Below are positions 1 to 13,495 of a stretch of DNA of 64,000 nt, piece after piece; the stretch's first letter is position 1, and every line of letters starts with the position of its first letter. The notes beneath the pieces were generated by a model. That model had not been told where the DNA came from. It ran no database searches and worked only from the letters and a program-made list of their open reading frames with translations. This DNA is from Rhytidiadelphus loreus (taxonomy: Eukaryota > Streptophyta > Bryopsida > Hypnales > Hylocomiaceae). A program made the position numbers and the translations under genes. Location of the stretch: positions 31,508,863 to 31,572,862 of the forward strand of contig OX344761.1 of assembly GCA_947034895.1 (NCBI GenBank). The letters run 5' to 3'.

Positions 1-1937
1 CTACACTAGCCATAAAATTGACCCCTTCTTCCTAGGGAAGTGCTTGCATATGAGTATAGAATCTATGAGTCTATGAGCCTAGGAGTCTCTTATAGAGATC
101 TTCTATGGTTTGAGATAACCATGTTATAAGTATTTATATTATATACTCTTTCCATATTATAGTGTATCTATGTTATAGGTATATATACTATGAATGCCTT
201 CAAATGGTTGTAGATACATACCTTCAACTAGATTCAAGGCACTTAGGTTTACATCTTTGCACTCATGTACTAACATTGTTGCTTTATCCTAAAATTAGCT
301 ATAATAAATTTATTAAATGTAGCTTTTGTCAATATAAAGCCTCTTGTCCTATAGTTTTGAGCCTCTTTATAGGGTCAATATACCTAATTATCACGTGTTC
401 CTAATACCTACGTGTACAAATTTTTGCCTAAAATGTAAAACCTTTGTTAATGATTGCCTAGGGTTGATTATTAGTATACTTATTTCTAGCATTTTGAGAA
501 TTTACAATTTAGCCATGCAGTCTTCCAAAAGCAAATAAGAAGATAGTTTAGAATTTTTTTTTATATCTAGGAATTCCAAAAAGAAAATAATAATTTTACT
601 AGTTGCATATTTGGAAGTAATTAGGGTAGAATTTCATGCACATAGAATAGGTCAAACCTTATATGAAAGACCAAAAAATATTTATAATCTTACATGGAAG
701 TATACAATATTTAGAAAAAAATAAAAATAAAAATTTGTTGTCCATTTAATTTTTTAGAGGAGGCTTATGAAAAGTAGGAATGTTTGTGTCTAACTTCTAA
801 TAAACTATTTTTAACATTGGATTTAAAAATTTTGGTTTTTTTTTGTGTGGTATAAAAACAAAGGCACTCCCACAATATTACTTCTCTATATTCATTGCAT
901 AGAAGTGAAAGCATCATCAAACTTAGAGAAGACAATTTTGATCCTAAAACTTAAAAATTCATTTTCAATTCTTGCACAACATGGAAGTTTTTGAATATTT
1001 CTTATAATGTACTAAATTAGTTTCATTTCAAAATATTAGCAACACATATTGTAATAAGTTTTATCTTAGGTGTAGTCATTATTTTTTTCACATGAATTTT
1101 CACTACTTCTATACAGAAAAATACAAAGTCTATTTTTTATTTAAGAAATTTTGATTTTATAAAAATGTACCCAAATTTATATTGAATTTTAAAACCAATA
1201 GCCAAAGTTTACCTAGATGTCACTTAAGGTTCACACCCAATATTACATGCTCAATACCACCCATGTATCTTATGTGTACAACGACGCTAGCGTGTGAGCG
1301 TGGAGCGGTGAGCAGTGAGCATTGGAGGAGGAATTTTTAAGACTTTTATACTGAAAACACATATTGTTTAAAAAAAAATCAAAATTTGAAGAAAAATTTC
1401 CTATTTCAAGCAAATTTAAGGACCTATGACCGCTATCCCTATTACCGTGGATTCTAAGGATTTTTGTCCACAAGTCTGTCAAGGTTTATTTCATGTGGAA
1501 CTTCTTTTAGCCACCACAAAATATAAGAAACTTATTTTCAAGAAAAGAAAAGAAGAAGAACAAAAATTGAGGGAAAGAAATGGAAAAAAAAAATGAATAT
1601 AGAAAGTAAAAAAAAATAATCAACATTGAAAAAAAATGAAAATGAAAACGAAAAAAATGTGAAAAAAAATAGAAAAGGAAAATAAATAAAGGGAAAATCA
1701 TATGGTAAAGAGAAAGACCAAAATGGGTTCGGGATATAGATTTTAGGGTATGCACTTTAGGGTAAGGGCGCGACTTATATCTCTCAACCATTCATACATT
1801 CTATTTGTAAAACATAAGAATTATGACATATATAAGTTAACTTCGTGAACACTTAAGCAAAGTCCTTTCTATAGCCACAAAATTGTTTTGATCGTAATAA
1901 GTAAATGAAAACATTCCAAATGAAGTACAAAGTATGC
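1..1937. other. AT-rich non-coding flank
   Basis: I see no supportable gene here. The stretch is very AT-rich, with purine-rich simple sequence around 1540-1690 made of runs of GAAAAA type. Short reading frames are low-complexity or start at non-ATG codons. It may hold the 3' flank of the transposase gene that ends at 1938, but I could not recognise a terminal inverted repeat or target-site duplication. Confidence 0.5.
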
Positions 1938-4900
1938 CTATTCCAAAACTGTGATGATCCCTGCTCGAACTAGAAGTAACTTCAACTCATTGAAGCTATA
2001 ACTCGGTGCATGAATGAAAACATCATCATTGATGTCCATCTTGCAAAAGTATCTAAATAAATAGTACAAGTGCTTGCAATTCACGTACTTCTATCGACCT
2101 CCAATTGCAGAAACAACCATATTTGTAAAGTCTGGGCACGTGCACGTGGGGAACATACCCACAGTAATTTGATACACATTTCGGTTGGGGTCTATCCCTT
2201 TCTCAAGTGACACTATTGCACCAAGGCCTGGAAATGGAAGCAAGGTCACTCCTACAATTTGCCCTCTTACATTTCCCGCGCTCTCCCACTTGTTCTTGTG
2301 TTCTGTAGTAGGTGCATTTCCAATTCGGCGTATGGTTTTGTTGTTCCGAACTGTTGGATATTGAGTCGAATTGGATGGCGATGGCTGATGGCGATGGCGA
2401 TGGCTGATCACGCTTTTGAATACTTTTGATATATTGAAAAGTCGACGTGGTGATAATGTAGGTCGTTCTTGGAGGGGGAAGCCTGCATGTTGTAGTAACA
2501 AAGTCTCATCCCTACTCAAATTAGTCCCAATCAACACAGGCCAAACCTCCGGCACCTCTGGCCAATCAATGACCCATTTGCGTTTTGAGCCCTTCACACA
2601 TCGTTCAATGTCATCCCAACAAAACCAAAAGTCCGCCACCATCTCTCGCTTACTCCCATAATCTTCGTTTCTACCGCGGTAGGTGGGAGCTGGGGTTCCC
2701 AGACGTCCCTTTGCTATTTTCGCCATGCACTTGATGTTTGATCCTTTCTGTTGAGCTTGACATTTTGCACCAGATTTGTGGTTGATTCTTGCAATATGCC
2801 ACTTTGATGTGTCACAGTCACTTTCAAATGCAATTGTAACATGCTGAAAAGTGTTTCCTGTGGCCTCTTTCCTCTTCCCCTCCGACGACTCCACTGTAGC
2901 TGCATTTGACCTTGTTCGAACACGCGGTTGAGAGAAATTAACTTTGTCTGGTCGATGTGAATCTCCTGCATCACCAATGGGTATGTCCAACTTCCTCTTT
3001 GTGCTTCCAAAAACTTCCTCCCCTTCCAAATGGGGTACTTGAGTTCCAATATCTTTTGCTCCAGGTAGTGTGTTCAATGCTTCCGCTATTTTCTTTGGAT
3101 CTCCACTTCGTCTTGCAACTCTCAACTTCAATTCCCCCTTTGATGGACCAGATCCGCATGTATGCCCTCTCAAATATGCACGGTAGTTTGTCATTTGCAT
3201 CCATGCTTGAATACTATCGTCACAAGTGGCATCAAACAAATTATTGCCTTGGTTTCCGGACATTTGAAGCCACTTGTTATGAACTATTTCCGACAAATTG
3301 CATGAAGGCATATCGACCATCTCTTCCAAACTCAAATCCTACAAATCCAAGCAAACAAAAATATGGATTACTATATCAAAGTCCATATGTCATGCCAAAC
3401 AATATTTTTTAAAATGAATACAGAGATGCAGGTAAAATTTACAAAAGAAGAGTCCGGTTACCAAAAAGAGGAGTCCTGTTAGAGACCACTAAAACATTAG
3501 TCGGATCCGACTAAGGTCTTGGTGGTATCAGCTGGACCCCCTCTTTTCGGTACCCCTCACTTTCATTTCCTCAATATTTTGAATAATTGAATAAATTAGT
3601 TGATTATTACTTATCACAAACCACCTACATGAACCAACAAATACATATGTAGAAGTATACAATTTTTTTTAAAACAACACATTTATCAAAGAATACAACA
3701 CATATAGATATTCAAATTTCAGAGACACTTACCATTTGTATGAAGCCGCCCCATTGCCTGTAACGAAAATGCCAAAATGCTAGCCAGTGGTCTAAGTGGT
3801 GAAGTGCCTCTTCACTTGCAGCTCCCGATGATAACCACCATGACTGGATCGCATGATAACGTGTTTTGGCTTCCTCCATGGTCTTTGAATCTTTGTATTG
3901 TTTGCATATTGTATTGTGTTGATGTTGGAATGGTTCCCTGATATGCTTTTGTGTGTGCTTCTGAAGAGAAGTTGTCCAATGCAATAGACAAGTCCTTTCA
4001 CGATTCTCCATCTTTTCATTGGCTGAGCCACTGTCGTAGACAATACAAACCGCATTCCAATTGGCCATGGCACTATCTGCCATGAATCCTTTAAAGTTTG
4101 AATGGTCCACTCCGTTCCGTAACATCACATTGTTCAAGCATCTCCAAAATTGTATTTGGATTTCCGTATCTTCAGACTGCATGTCACATGTTGAAATGGT
4201 CATTACTTTCTTGTACTCAGGATCATACACGTGGCAAGCCATTGTGGTCCACTCCTTTACACGCTTGACGTGGTCAAACATCATCCACGTGTTTTGAAGA
4301 TCACCTCTGGGTTGCATACGCTTCACTAGGTCCACCCCACTCCCAGGTCCTTCGGTGAGCATTTTGAAGATATACACCTTCTCTTTACCTTGTCCAGGGA
4401 AGACGCCGTCGTGTATGTACTCAAACTTAGAGTCCTTCTTCATAGTCATAATATTGTCAATAACCCCTCCTTGGTTGTTTGAGCGAAATGAGGAGATCAC
4501 ATTTCGTATATTTGGACTGCTAAGATACTGGAAGCAATCCATGACCTCCTCTAGTTCCTCACCTCTCAACATTTCCTTCTCCCCCTCTCTATTGTGAAAA
4601 AGATAGTCTATTAAAAAGTCTTTGCTAGCGGATAGAGCAATGGCTGAGTTGGTAGCCATTGGTGTTTTGGCCACCTGTTTGGCAATGAGTCCACAGATTT
4701 GGGCCGTAGAATCTCTATACATCCCTTTTGCCACCGGATGAGTATGATTCCCAAAGTGAACTGCGGCCCTTGTCTTCTTCGGATCATTTGTATAGCAATA
4801 ATAGATTCTAACATTACATGTGTTTAGACAAGTAGGTGTAACCTTGCAAACCTTACACACTAAAGTACAATCTTTGGGAGGACTATCTCCCAATGCAAAT

Positions 4901-5892
4901 GGAAACACGGTGTACCCAGTCCACTTTGTTTCATTTTTCTTAGAAGCTCTCTTCAAATAATCACAATCCACGTTGAAACAAGCAAGATGGCCAGCGCAGT
5001 AGGACTTACGGATCTTCAAGTTGTTAGTGTTCTGGATGTTTGTTGTCAGTACCTTACACCAAGGGTGTCCATCGTATCGCTTGTCCATTCCCTCCAAGTT
5101 CTTGTCCGCCGCCGCCGAAGATGAGTGGCACGGAGGCAACTCAAAGACAACATCTCCATCGTAAACTACTGGTAGAAATTGCACATGGTGGTGCTTCATG
5201 GCATCATGAAGATCCATTGTTGACAACTCATTACGAGAATGACGAATGGTGGCTAGCCGCTTCAAGCAATCCATTATGCTTACTCGGTCAACAGGCGTTG
5301 GGTGCATTGGTGGACGTGAATGTGAAGACAACGTAGGACTACTACAAGGGATGTCCCATATAGACTTATGAATATCCATCTCCTGTGATCCACTTGGAGT
5401 TGCACATGGTCGCTTTTGAAGTGTCAAGTGAGGGAACTCACCTTCTGATTTGCTAGATAACTCTATGATAGGGTCTAATTTCTCAACCTTCACTTTCCGG
5501 ATGAGTGCACTGTTTTCTAGCACGACAGACACTTCAAGAGGAGCAATAGGTGATATTGAACCAGATATATAAGGCATATCTACAGTCAAATTATTTGACT
5601 CTCGACTTAATATCTCCGTGGATGCAGCTAGCAAGGATAGAGGGAGACCATACGCCCTATAATTTCCCGATGGTAGATACCAACAATGACCTTCTCCGGA
5701 GACAGACCTCACAATACGGATAGATTGCAATAATTCACCTGATTCAGACTTCTTCTCTTCTTCGACATAGATTGACGACTCTAAGAACCTAAAGCGGACA
5801 TGAAGGAGGTGACTATATATTGTAGTACATTTTCCATCCTCTACCGGGAAAACAAGTGGGACCTGATGACCATCTACTTGAATGCAAGCCAT
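1938..5892 (-). pseudogene. MULE-like DDE transposase with SWIM zinc finger, in-frame TAG
   Basis: This looks like a DNA transposase of the Mutator-like type. The ATG is at 5892. Exon 1 (5892-3733, 720 codons) ends at a GTAAGT donor and exon 2 begins at 3338 after TTTGTAG, in phase. Exon 1 has a Cys/His-rich N-terminal part and a transposase core with the strings FKGFMADSAMANW (Asp near residue 606) and CLLHW (near 635-639). Exon 2 carries a SWIM finger: CTCPDF near 2130-2150, then NCKH near 2070-2080. A TAG at 2091-2093 lies between the two halves of that finger, but the same frame continues with plausible coding sequence to a TAG at 1938-1940. That points to one nonsense mutation in an otherwise intact frame of about 1,185 codons. 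A palindrome (3456-3554) lies in the intron. The DDE plus SWIM class is fairly sure; the exact superfamily is not. Confidence 0.72.
3456..3554. repeat. Palindromic hairpin, copy P1 (GGATCC-centred)
   Basis: Imperfect inverted repeat inside the transposase intron. The outer arms are GGTTACCAAAAAGAG and CTCTTTTCGGTACC, and the centre is TTAGTCGGATCCGACTAA near 3498-3513. It is the leftmost member of a family that otherwise occurs only in the neighbouring ParB-methyltransferase gene. The closest match is copy P8 at 13496-13593. Confidence 0.8.
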
Positions 5893-7014
5893 TGTGTCAC
5901 TTTGCTATGTGAAGACAAGAAATGGAGACAATCAATCTATGAGTCAGCTTTAACTACAAGTAAGGTTCTTGAAACACTTGACCATGTTTTTTTCTTTTAT
6001 CCTCATTCTCTAGAGAAGCTAACCTAACAGAAGTTGGTGGCCTACAATTTTCTCCAATCATAATTATTACTTGCCCCGCCACCAAGGTGAAGGCATCCAG
6101 TACTAACCGGCATCCTATCAACAATCAATAGAGTGCCATATATTGATATTTACAAACAATGTTGAATAAATTTTAATTTTTACCACTTGAATGCATCATG
6201 CATAGTTGAGTGGCTCAAGGTCCCTACACACTATTAAATTAAAAAACAAATTATATTAAAATGAACATAGTCCAATTTATATTTTAATAAAAAAAACATA
6301 GTAAAAAACTTGCATTATGGACATACATACACCATTTGGAATGGACTTGTTAATGCATGTGTGAAGCCTAAAATTTTCAAAATCCTTTTCACAACTAAAC
6401 CTTCAAAATTATTCACTTTTTTAATCTTTTTTAATCCACATTTTATTCTAAAGTTCAAGGGGAGCCAATAAACGAAGGAGATTTTGTAGACTTAACATAA
6501 TTGAACACCTTGGTCCTACATATAATTTAATGTGTGTAGGCGTTAGGGGTAGATATAATTGAATGTGTATAGGCGGTTTAGAGTATTTAGTAAGATATAA
6601 TTGAATAAGTATCCCGAGATATAATTGCATGTGTGAAACTTGTTTTGTACAATTTCAAGTCATAATTTACACAAAAATAGTAATTGTGCGATTCAATTGT
6701 AATTATCTTTAATGCAAGAATGCAGACATTAACTACTTATCAATGCAAGGGATGAAGGGCAGTTGGAGGTACTTTGTCATTGACGGCAAGTTTGAAATCT
6801 TGGCAACCGGCTCATTTATATTACCGGAGTGAAGGCATGTGTCAGCGTAGTTATTAATGTTAGTGAAAGCCGCCACAGCCAAGCTTTTCAAGCATAAATA
6901 GAGGACTATTTCCTATAATCAGTCTTTCTAATGTCCACTATGTCGCTAGTCATTTCCGTTCGGAGACCGATTGATTATGATTTTTGAGAGTTTCAGTGTA
7001 GTTCGTTGCACCCC
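5893..7014. promoter_or_regulatory. Divergent intergenic region between transposase and ParB-methyltransferase gene
   Basis: About 1.1 kb separates the ATG of the leftward transposase (5892) from the first likely ATG of the rightward gene (7015), so it should hold both promoters. I see no coding sequence. It contains a small degenerate tandem repeat at about 6520-6640, with units of the type AGATATAATTGAATGTGT. I did not find a convincing TATA box. The regulatory role is inferred only from the divergent layout. Confidence 0.4.
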
Positions 7015-8503
7015 ATGCTTTCTAGAAATGATAGCTTTTCAGTAGTTTCTCCAGCTATAAAAAAAAAGCGTAGAAAGTGTAGGCCGATATATTTCTCGTC
7101 TAGTAAGGCCCTTGCGAGATTAAAAATGACTAGAGCGAAGAAGGTAGTGTCTAAAACAACAAATGTAGCGCTTGGTGATCCGCGGAGAATTCTTCGTTTT
7201 GTAGGAGGAGAGAATGCCGGTCATGACAATGATGAAGTTCTAAGTCTAGGAACACTTCAAGAGGATTTCCAAGGTACTAATGATGCTTACAACGCAACAC
7301 TTCACGAGGCCGTTCCAACTGTGAGTCCTTCCATCTTCCATTCTTTTTCTTGAGTCTTAGACAGATTAGGGAGATACTTCACATTTCAAATTTTTGTTTT
7401 GCATTTGCAGTAGAGATGTAACCAGACTGTGGATTTCAAATTGTGATCAAAGGTAGGATTAGGGTTTACGGATAAGTGTTGGAACATAAAAAAAATTCTA
7501 TTTAAGTTCTGATGCTTATAGTGGTATCACCTACCTTTATGGTTTTGACGTTTTAAAATTTTACAATATATATCTTTTGTTTCTGAGAGATTCATGAGAT
7601 TTGAAAAAGCCTTCATGTAATTCAATACTAAAAGATCTAAGAGGTTCAATATGCGTGATAGATAATCCTAAACTGAAAGAACCAGCCGTGAGTGCGGTTT
7701 AGAGTTAGGATAAATTTTGATGGAGTCACTTCATCAGGAAATTGATCAAGCAATGCTCTCAAGTGGAAACTTCTATGCACAGTGTGGAATCTAACATAAC
7801 TTCTAATTTTGGACCAACTGAAGCAACGGAGAATAGAAACATTCCTCCTATTCCACATGTTTTGCGGGTGACGTCCGAACCTGCTCCACCCGATTCCTAT
7901 CCACCTCCACGTCGCAGCCACCCCCAAGTTGTAGTGCAATTGTACATGTACCTCAAATTTTTGATGAAGGTAAGAGTAAAATCTCACTTCCATTTCTTTG
8001 ATCTTTGCTGCCTGTAGGAGAGTACAAAGATGAACCTCCGAAGTCGCCCCCACGAGGATACAACTGCGCAGCAACCAAGAAGGTCAGCCAAATCTCCTCG
8101 GCAAGCAAACCAGGTAAGAATATTGAGGTTTAGGCGGTTGTTTTCTAAATCTTTGTGATGCTTGTGTTGCTGCACCATAATCTGGAAGTTGATTCCCTGG
8201 AAGGCTAAGTCCCTGGACTGCCATCTCCGAGGCCCCGAGATTCAGTCTCCGATGCTTTGGACTGGGGTGAGATGACGGAAGTTTGTTGAAACATCTTTTG
8301 ACCTGATATGGTCTTGACTTCCGTTGGCCTTGCTGTTGATTCGTGCTCTCGCGGCCTTGCTGTTGATTGACTTGATTCGTGCTCTCGTGGATCTTGAAGT
8401 GAGATCTTGTTGCTCTCGCGGTTGAATTGATTGCAGTTGAAAGAGGCTCGTGCTGGACTGATTTCGCAATGCACTCGGATCTTCGACAGGTTTCAAATTC
8501 ATT

Positions 8504-8625
8504 GTCACGTTCACTGTATCCGATTTTGGTAGGTCTAGCTGGCGTTGTCCATGGCCTAGTCGGATCCGACTAATGCTTGGGCGGCACCAGCTGGACCTAG
8601 AAAAATAGGTACCTGTTAACGTGAC
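8504..8625. repeat. Palindromic hairpin, copy P2
   Basis: Inverted repeat with outer arms GTCACGTTC and GAACGTGAC-like (here TTAACGTGAC), inner arms AGGTCTAGCTGG and CCAGCTGGACCT, and centre CTAGTCGGATCCGACTAA. It is the first member of the long-arm subtype also found at 9012-9937. Confidence 0.8.
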
Positions 8626-9011
8626 TGGGGTGACTAAGTCAGTTCTTTGGGTGCATTAGTGCGTCAACTAAGATTGCAGAGGTGAATTCCTGAATGATCT
8701 AGACAAACAGCGGGAGAATCTTCAGGTGCTTGATCTCATCGTCGGGCACTTGAATGGCCTTCTGGGGCACAATAACCAAATCGTCTTTGGTTGCACTCAA
8801 GTCATGGCGGCTTTTTCTAAGGCAGTTGAACTTCCCTTAGGTATGAGAATCCCTTACATTAGAGGATAACTTCATTTGTTCAGCTTGTAAATAAAGCTAA
8901 TCTTGCCTCATTCATTAATCTCGCCGTTCATTTCCTAAATCCAATGCCTTAATTTAACAACCAATGCTTTAATATTGAAAGTGCATGCGTCCTATTCAAA
9001 AAATACTGGAA

Positions 9012-9937
9012 GTCACGTTCACGGGTACCGATTTCCACAGGTCTAGCTGGCGCCACCCAAGGCCTAGTCGGATCCGACTTATGCTTGAGAGTCACCTGCT
9101 GGACCCACGGGAATTGGTACCTGAGAACGTGACTGAGGTGCATGACTGAGGTGCATGACTGAGGTGTGTGACTGAGGTGGTGACTGACGCGCGTGAGCTA
9201 AGGTGCGTGACTAAGGTCTTGTGACAGAGGTGCGTGACTAAACTGCGTGAGGGTCGGTGCCTGAGTGAAGTGCGTGTCTAAGCTTTTTACAGTCAGTCAC
9301 GTTCACGGGTACCGATTTCCATAGGTCTAGCTGGCGCCACCCTCGGCCTAGTCGGATCCGACTAATGGTTGGGAGTCACCTACTGGACCCACGAGAAATG
9401 GTACCTGAGAACGTGACTGAGGTCTTGTGACTGAGGTGCGTGATCTGAGCTGCGTGAGCTAAGGTGCGTGACTGAGGTGCGTGACTGAGGTGCGTGAGCT
9501 AAGATTAGCAACTGAGGTGCGTGACTGAGTTGCGTAAGCTAAGGTGTGTAACTGAGGTTCATGACTGAGCTGTTTACAAGTAGTCATGTTCACGGGTACC
9601 GATTTCCACAGGTCTAGTTGGCGCCACCCTCGGCCTAGTCGGGTCCGACTAATGGTTGGGAGTCACTTGCTGGACCCACGAGAATTGGTACCTCAGAATG
9701 TGATTGAGGTGCGTGACTGAGGTCTTGTGACTGAGGTGCGTGACGCTTGGTGAGTGACTGAGGTACATGAGCTAAGGTGCGTGAGATCGGTGCGTGACTG
9801 AGCTGTTTACAGGAAGTCAAGTTCACGGGTACCTATATCCATAGGGCTAGTTGGTGCCGCTCAAGGCCTAGTGGGATCCAACTATTGCATGGGAGGCACC
9901 TACTGGACCCACGAAAAAAGGGACCCACTAATGTGAC
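9012..9937. repeat. Tandem array of four long palindromes with GTGACTGAGGTGC spacers
   Basis: Four copies of the ~122 bp palindrome lie in the same orientation at 9012-9133, 9296-9417, 9583-9704 and 9816-9937. Successive starts are about 284, 287 and 233 bp apart. Each begins GTCACGTTCACGGGTACC (or a close variant), is centred on AGTCGGATCCGACT, and ends near GGTACCTGAGAACGTGAC. The first three spacers are a minisatellite of short units such as GTGACTGAGGTGCGT. The last palindrome is the most diverged. The array lies in an intron-like gap of the ParB-methyltransferase gene. Confidence 0.88.
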
Positions 9938-10100
9938 TTGGGTGCGATAATACATTTTGGACTGCGTGAATTAATCCTAGAGTGTGAAATTTTCCCTTTG
10001 GTGTGTAAATTCATCACGGAGTGCGTGATGAAATCTTTTACATTTTAATCATATCATTTAAGCTTTTATGATTGAGTATTTAATAATTATTAATTTTTTA

Positions 10101-10200
10101 TTCTTTTCCATTTTTTTCCTTATCCATTTTTTTTCTTTATCCATTTTTTTCCTTATCCAATTTTTTCCTTATCCAATTTTTTCCTTATCCAATTTTTTCT
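10101..10200. repeat. Short tandem repeat, TTTTTTCCTTATCCA units
   Basis: About six head-to-tail units of roughly 16 bp, type TTTTTTCCTTATCCAA, in the non-coding gap before the 10487 exon. It is simple pyrimidine-rich tandem sequence with no sign of coding. Confidence 0.8.
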
Positions 10201-13200
10201 TATTATTCTAGAAAACTAAATTTTCCTTCATGCATTTTATGTGTACCGTCCATCTAAAAATATCTCCATGTCCATTTTTCAACCTAAAATAGGGGCGGTT
10301 TTAATATTTAGAAGAAAGATAAACTCCTTTCAATATTATTAGAATTCTAGATCTTCTAACACATTATAGATTAGGCTCCCATGTAAATGGTCCTTGTCAT
10401 TGAACGTCTTGACAATTTTTCATGCACATGCAAATAAAAAAAAATTTGAGCTTCAAGTACTAATTTAGTTTGTTTTCTACTTCCAGATACAGTCCAATAC
10501 TGGAAATATTGCTCACGCTTCACCAATCATGGTTCAAAATGGCATGGTCCCTATTGGTGATGTGGTGGGACCATCTCAAGTGAAGCTGCCACTAACGAAG
10601 GCAAATGCTGACATTGAGATTTCCAGTGACAAATCGGGTGACAAAGATGATGACCTTGATATGGTAAGCTTCAATGACATCATGGATGGTGCCGATCGCG
10701 CGGTTGACCAATTTGAAGAAGAACCTGTAGCTAGTCATATTTCAGCCCCTTAGTCTCGAAAACGGAAGGCACCCGTCTTCTCAAATGAGAGCTCTAAGAC
10801 AGACTATAGCTCATCGAGCGAGTCATGTACTTCAGTTGGTGACAGTATTAATACCTTTTGTAGTTGTGCGACCAAAGCCCTTGTAGGCAGGCATGAGGTG
10901 GTGATCATCCACCTCAATTCAGATGAGGATGAAGATGTTGATGTTGATTCCTTTGGATTGGAATTGATATCTATTGAGAGCTGGTAGATTACCACAAGTT
11001 CATTACAGACCTATTGAGTGATGGTTATTTATACTTAGATCATTGAATCATCTTGTCATTGAACTTTATGCCTTTTACAGTGAAGCATGGTTTTCATGTT
11101 TTTATTATATCTCAAACTTTGTACACAGTTCTCTGATTGCATTCATTTCAAAATTTTGAGTCTTTTTAAAAATGATGTTGCAGATGGAATCCTATCAATC
11201 AAACTCAAGAGGAGCGTATATTGGAGACCCCAGGGACAGATGACACCACTCAGCCAGAAATTGGGGTTCAAGACGAAGGGGATGTAATGGATGATGATGC
11301 TGGTGAGGATGAAGAGAAACAACTTCTTGAAAATGAGCTCCGCCTCATTCAAAAGGTGGACTCCGTGGCAACACTTGCGTCTTTGCAGATGCAACCTGAG
11401 AAACTATTCCGTTTTTCTATCCCTTTGTGTAGGCTAGTGGCGATGCCAATGGTCCGACCGACATTGTCTTGCAACATAAAAAAATTGGAGCAGGAGTTCT
11501 ATCATGGGTACCGACCTGGAGCTACCGCCCTCTACGTTTCCACAACGAACGAGGCAGGTGAGAGCATGGATTTCACAGATGAAGAGATGAGCACTTGGGG
11601 ACCGCTTTGGAAAAAAGCAAATGACGAGTTTATAGAGCACGTCAATTCACATGCGGAACTGCAGTTTCTAAAGAATGCTAAGCTCTTCGTATGTGACGGA
11701 AACCATCGTCTACGAGCATGGATGAGTCATATCCTTAGACTACATCAAACAGAGGAGGTATGGCACATAGCAGTGGATTGTATAGTTCTCAACACCAAAG
11801 GTAAAGTCGAGCTCGTCATGCAGGTCATGCATGACATAAACAAGTAAGTTGATTTTCATACAAATTAATCACTTATATGTTTTAGTAGATTTGTATTGAC
11901 TTAATACTTTTTTGCTATGACATGATTGAAAAGAAAATTCTAATTGAAATTTTGCAAATACAGATCGACTGAGGACTCCCATGTGAAGACCAACTTGGTT
12001 CACACATTGTATAGGGTGCAAAAGTACAGCCTTCTACCCTTGCACAAGTTCCTGGAGATGTTGAGGCCATCAGAAGTGAAGAAATGTATGGTACCAAGTA
12101 CTAGGAAAATGTGGTACTCGATGCCGACTGATGTTTTCACAGCTTTCATGTTTCGAGTAAGATTTTGATTCTAAAACTTTTTTCTTGGAAATTATTTTAA
12201 TGTACAGTAATATTTTTGGAGGGGGGCCTGCTGTTGTCTTCTTTAAATTTGGTTAATGAAATAGGGTTCATTGCAGCAAGAGATTTCAGTTGCAGTGGAT
12301 TTTGCTGGACGAAAATACACTGAGACGACTCCAGTGGACGAGAGAAGCGAAATTGGCATTGCAAATGCCATGAGAATGGGGGCAAAAGAGAAGGCAAACA
12401 AGTTGTATATGAAGATGATGAAGTTACTAGCTGTGGCTAACCTCATGAATGGTCCACAATTCTTAGAAGAGGTAAAAAAAATTTTACATAAATCTTTTAG
12501 GATAAGCTTGTACTTTGATTTTCATTTTTTATTTTAAGTATAAATGTTGTAATTTTTCAGGTCGAGAGGCACTGGAGTAATAATGAAGCCCCTGAGATGA
12601 CACTCGAGAAATTGCAACTAATAGCTACTTGCCACACTACTCCTCATCACAAGACAAAGTTGTTAAAGTGGTGGAATGCATCGCTACCGTCTTGTGAGGC
12701 TTGGAAGTTTCCGGCAAAGCCAGTTTCGGAGACACTCCTTGGGCCTTTCTTGAATAAATGCATATGGTGGGCTGGGGTAAGTGCTTGGAAATTAGTTTTC
12801 ATAAGTTTTGATTTAATTCATATTTTTTTTATTAAACAACGTTTTCTTTACTTCATTTACACGTACAAGACTTGGTAGAAGATGAATCTAATTTATGTGT
12901 TATTTCTTGAAGATCGAAGATGCAACGGTGGAGTACTTCGAAGGGGTGGTGAGAGACGATAATATTCCAATCAACATGGACGTTCCACAACGCCCTGAGC
13001 TCCTAGTGGATTACGTGGAAGGATGGAAGAGGAAGATTTGGGAGCAGGGTTTTATGGCACATTTAAAAGGAGCAAACTATTTCAAGAAGGGTGATTCCTT
13101 CCTGAATTTCGAGGGCTCTAGCCAGGCAATTCGCAGAGTTCTTTTCCGGTTTGTCTTTTGAACTTCCCATGAGTCAATTACATAATTAAAGATGAAGGTT

Positions 13201-13270
13201 GTACATTGCAATTTATGAACTTTAGGTACTAGCATAATATTGGTTAGAAAAATGACTTGAAATCGAATAG

Positions 13271-13366
13271 TGTACAAGAAATTAGGAGTCCAGCTAGTAC
13301 CTTTGAGACCATAGTCGGATGTCACTAAGGTCTTCAAGATACCAGGTTGACCTCCAATTTTTGGTA
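13271..13366. repeat. Palindromic hairpin, copy P7 (diverged)
   Basis: Diverged member in the intron between exons ending at 13148 and starting at 13783. The arms are GGAGTCCAGCTAGTACC and its imperfect complement. The centre has changed to AGTCGGATGTCACTAAGG, so the BamHI-like core is lost. Confidence 0.65.
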
Positions 13367-13495
13367 TGAAATGGGTTTCTATTTTATTTTTCTTTATTCC
13401 AAATTATCTTTCTATGTTTTGTGGCTACTTAGTCATAAATTATTTATTGTATTCTTTGCTTGGGTTCACTTTTGAAATGAGTAGTTCCAATGAGG

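Larger units (their letters stand above)
7015..10990 (+). pseudogene. 5' exons of the ParB/methyltransferase gene, decayed
   Basis: Several exon-like blocks with good splice borders run rightward. 7015-7320 is basic and ends at GTGAGT. About 7740-7979 is Pro-rich and ends at GTAAGA. 8018-8113 is bordered by TGTAG and GTAAGA. About 8682-8840 encodes a DLDKQRENLQVLDL-type helix and ends at GTATGA. 10487-10990 is acidic and Ser-rich, with a SRKRKAP basic patch and Asp/Glu runs. The last block is cut by an in-frame TAG at 10751-10753, with coding-like sequence on both sides. I recognise no domain here; it looks like a disordered nuclear N-terminal region. Reading phase does not carry cleanly between all blocks, so exons are missing or the gene is broken. 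Palindromes P2-P6 sit between 8504 and 9937. Confidence 0.45.

Noticed and set aside
2416..3412. Rightward frames opposite the transposase
   Set aside because: Shadows of the leftward transposase exon 2, which has the recognisable SWIM finger.
9012..9937. CRISPR array
   Set aside because: Repeats are ~122 bp palindromes with low-complexity, related spacers in a plant nuclear context. No cas genes.
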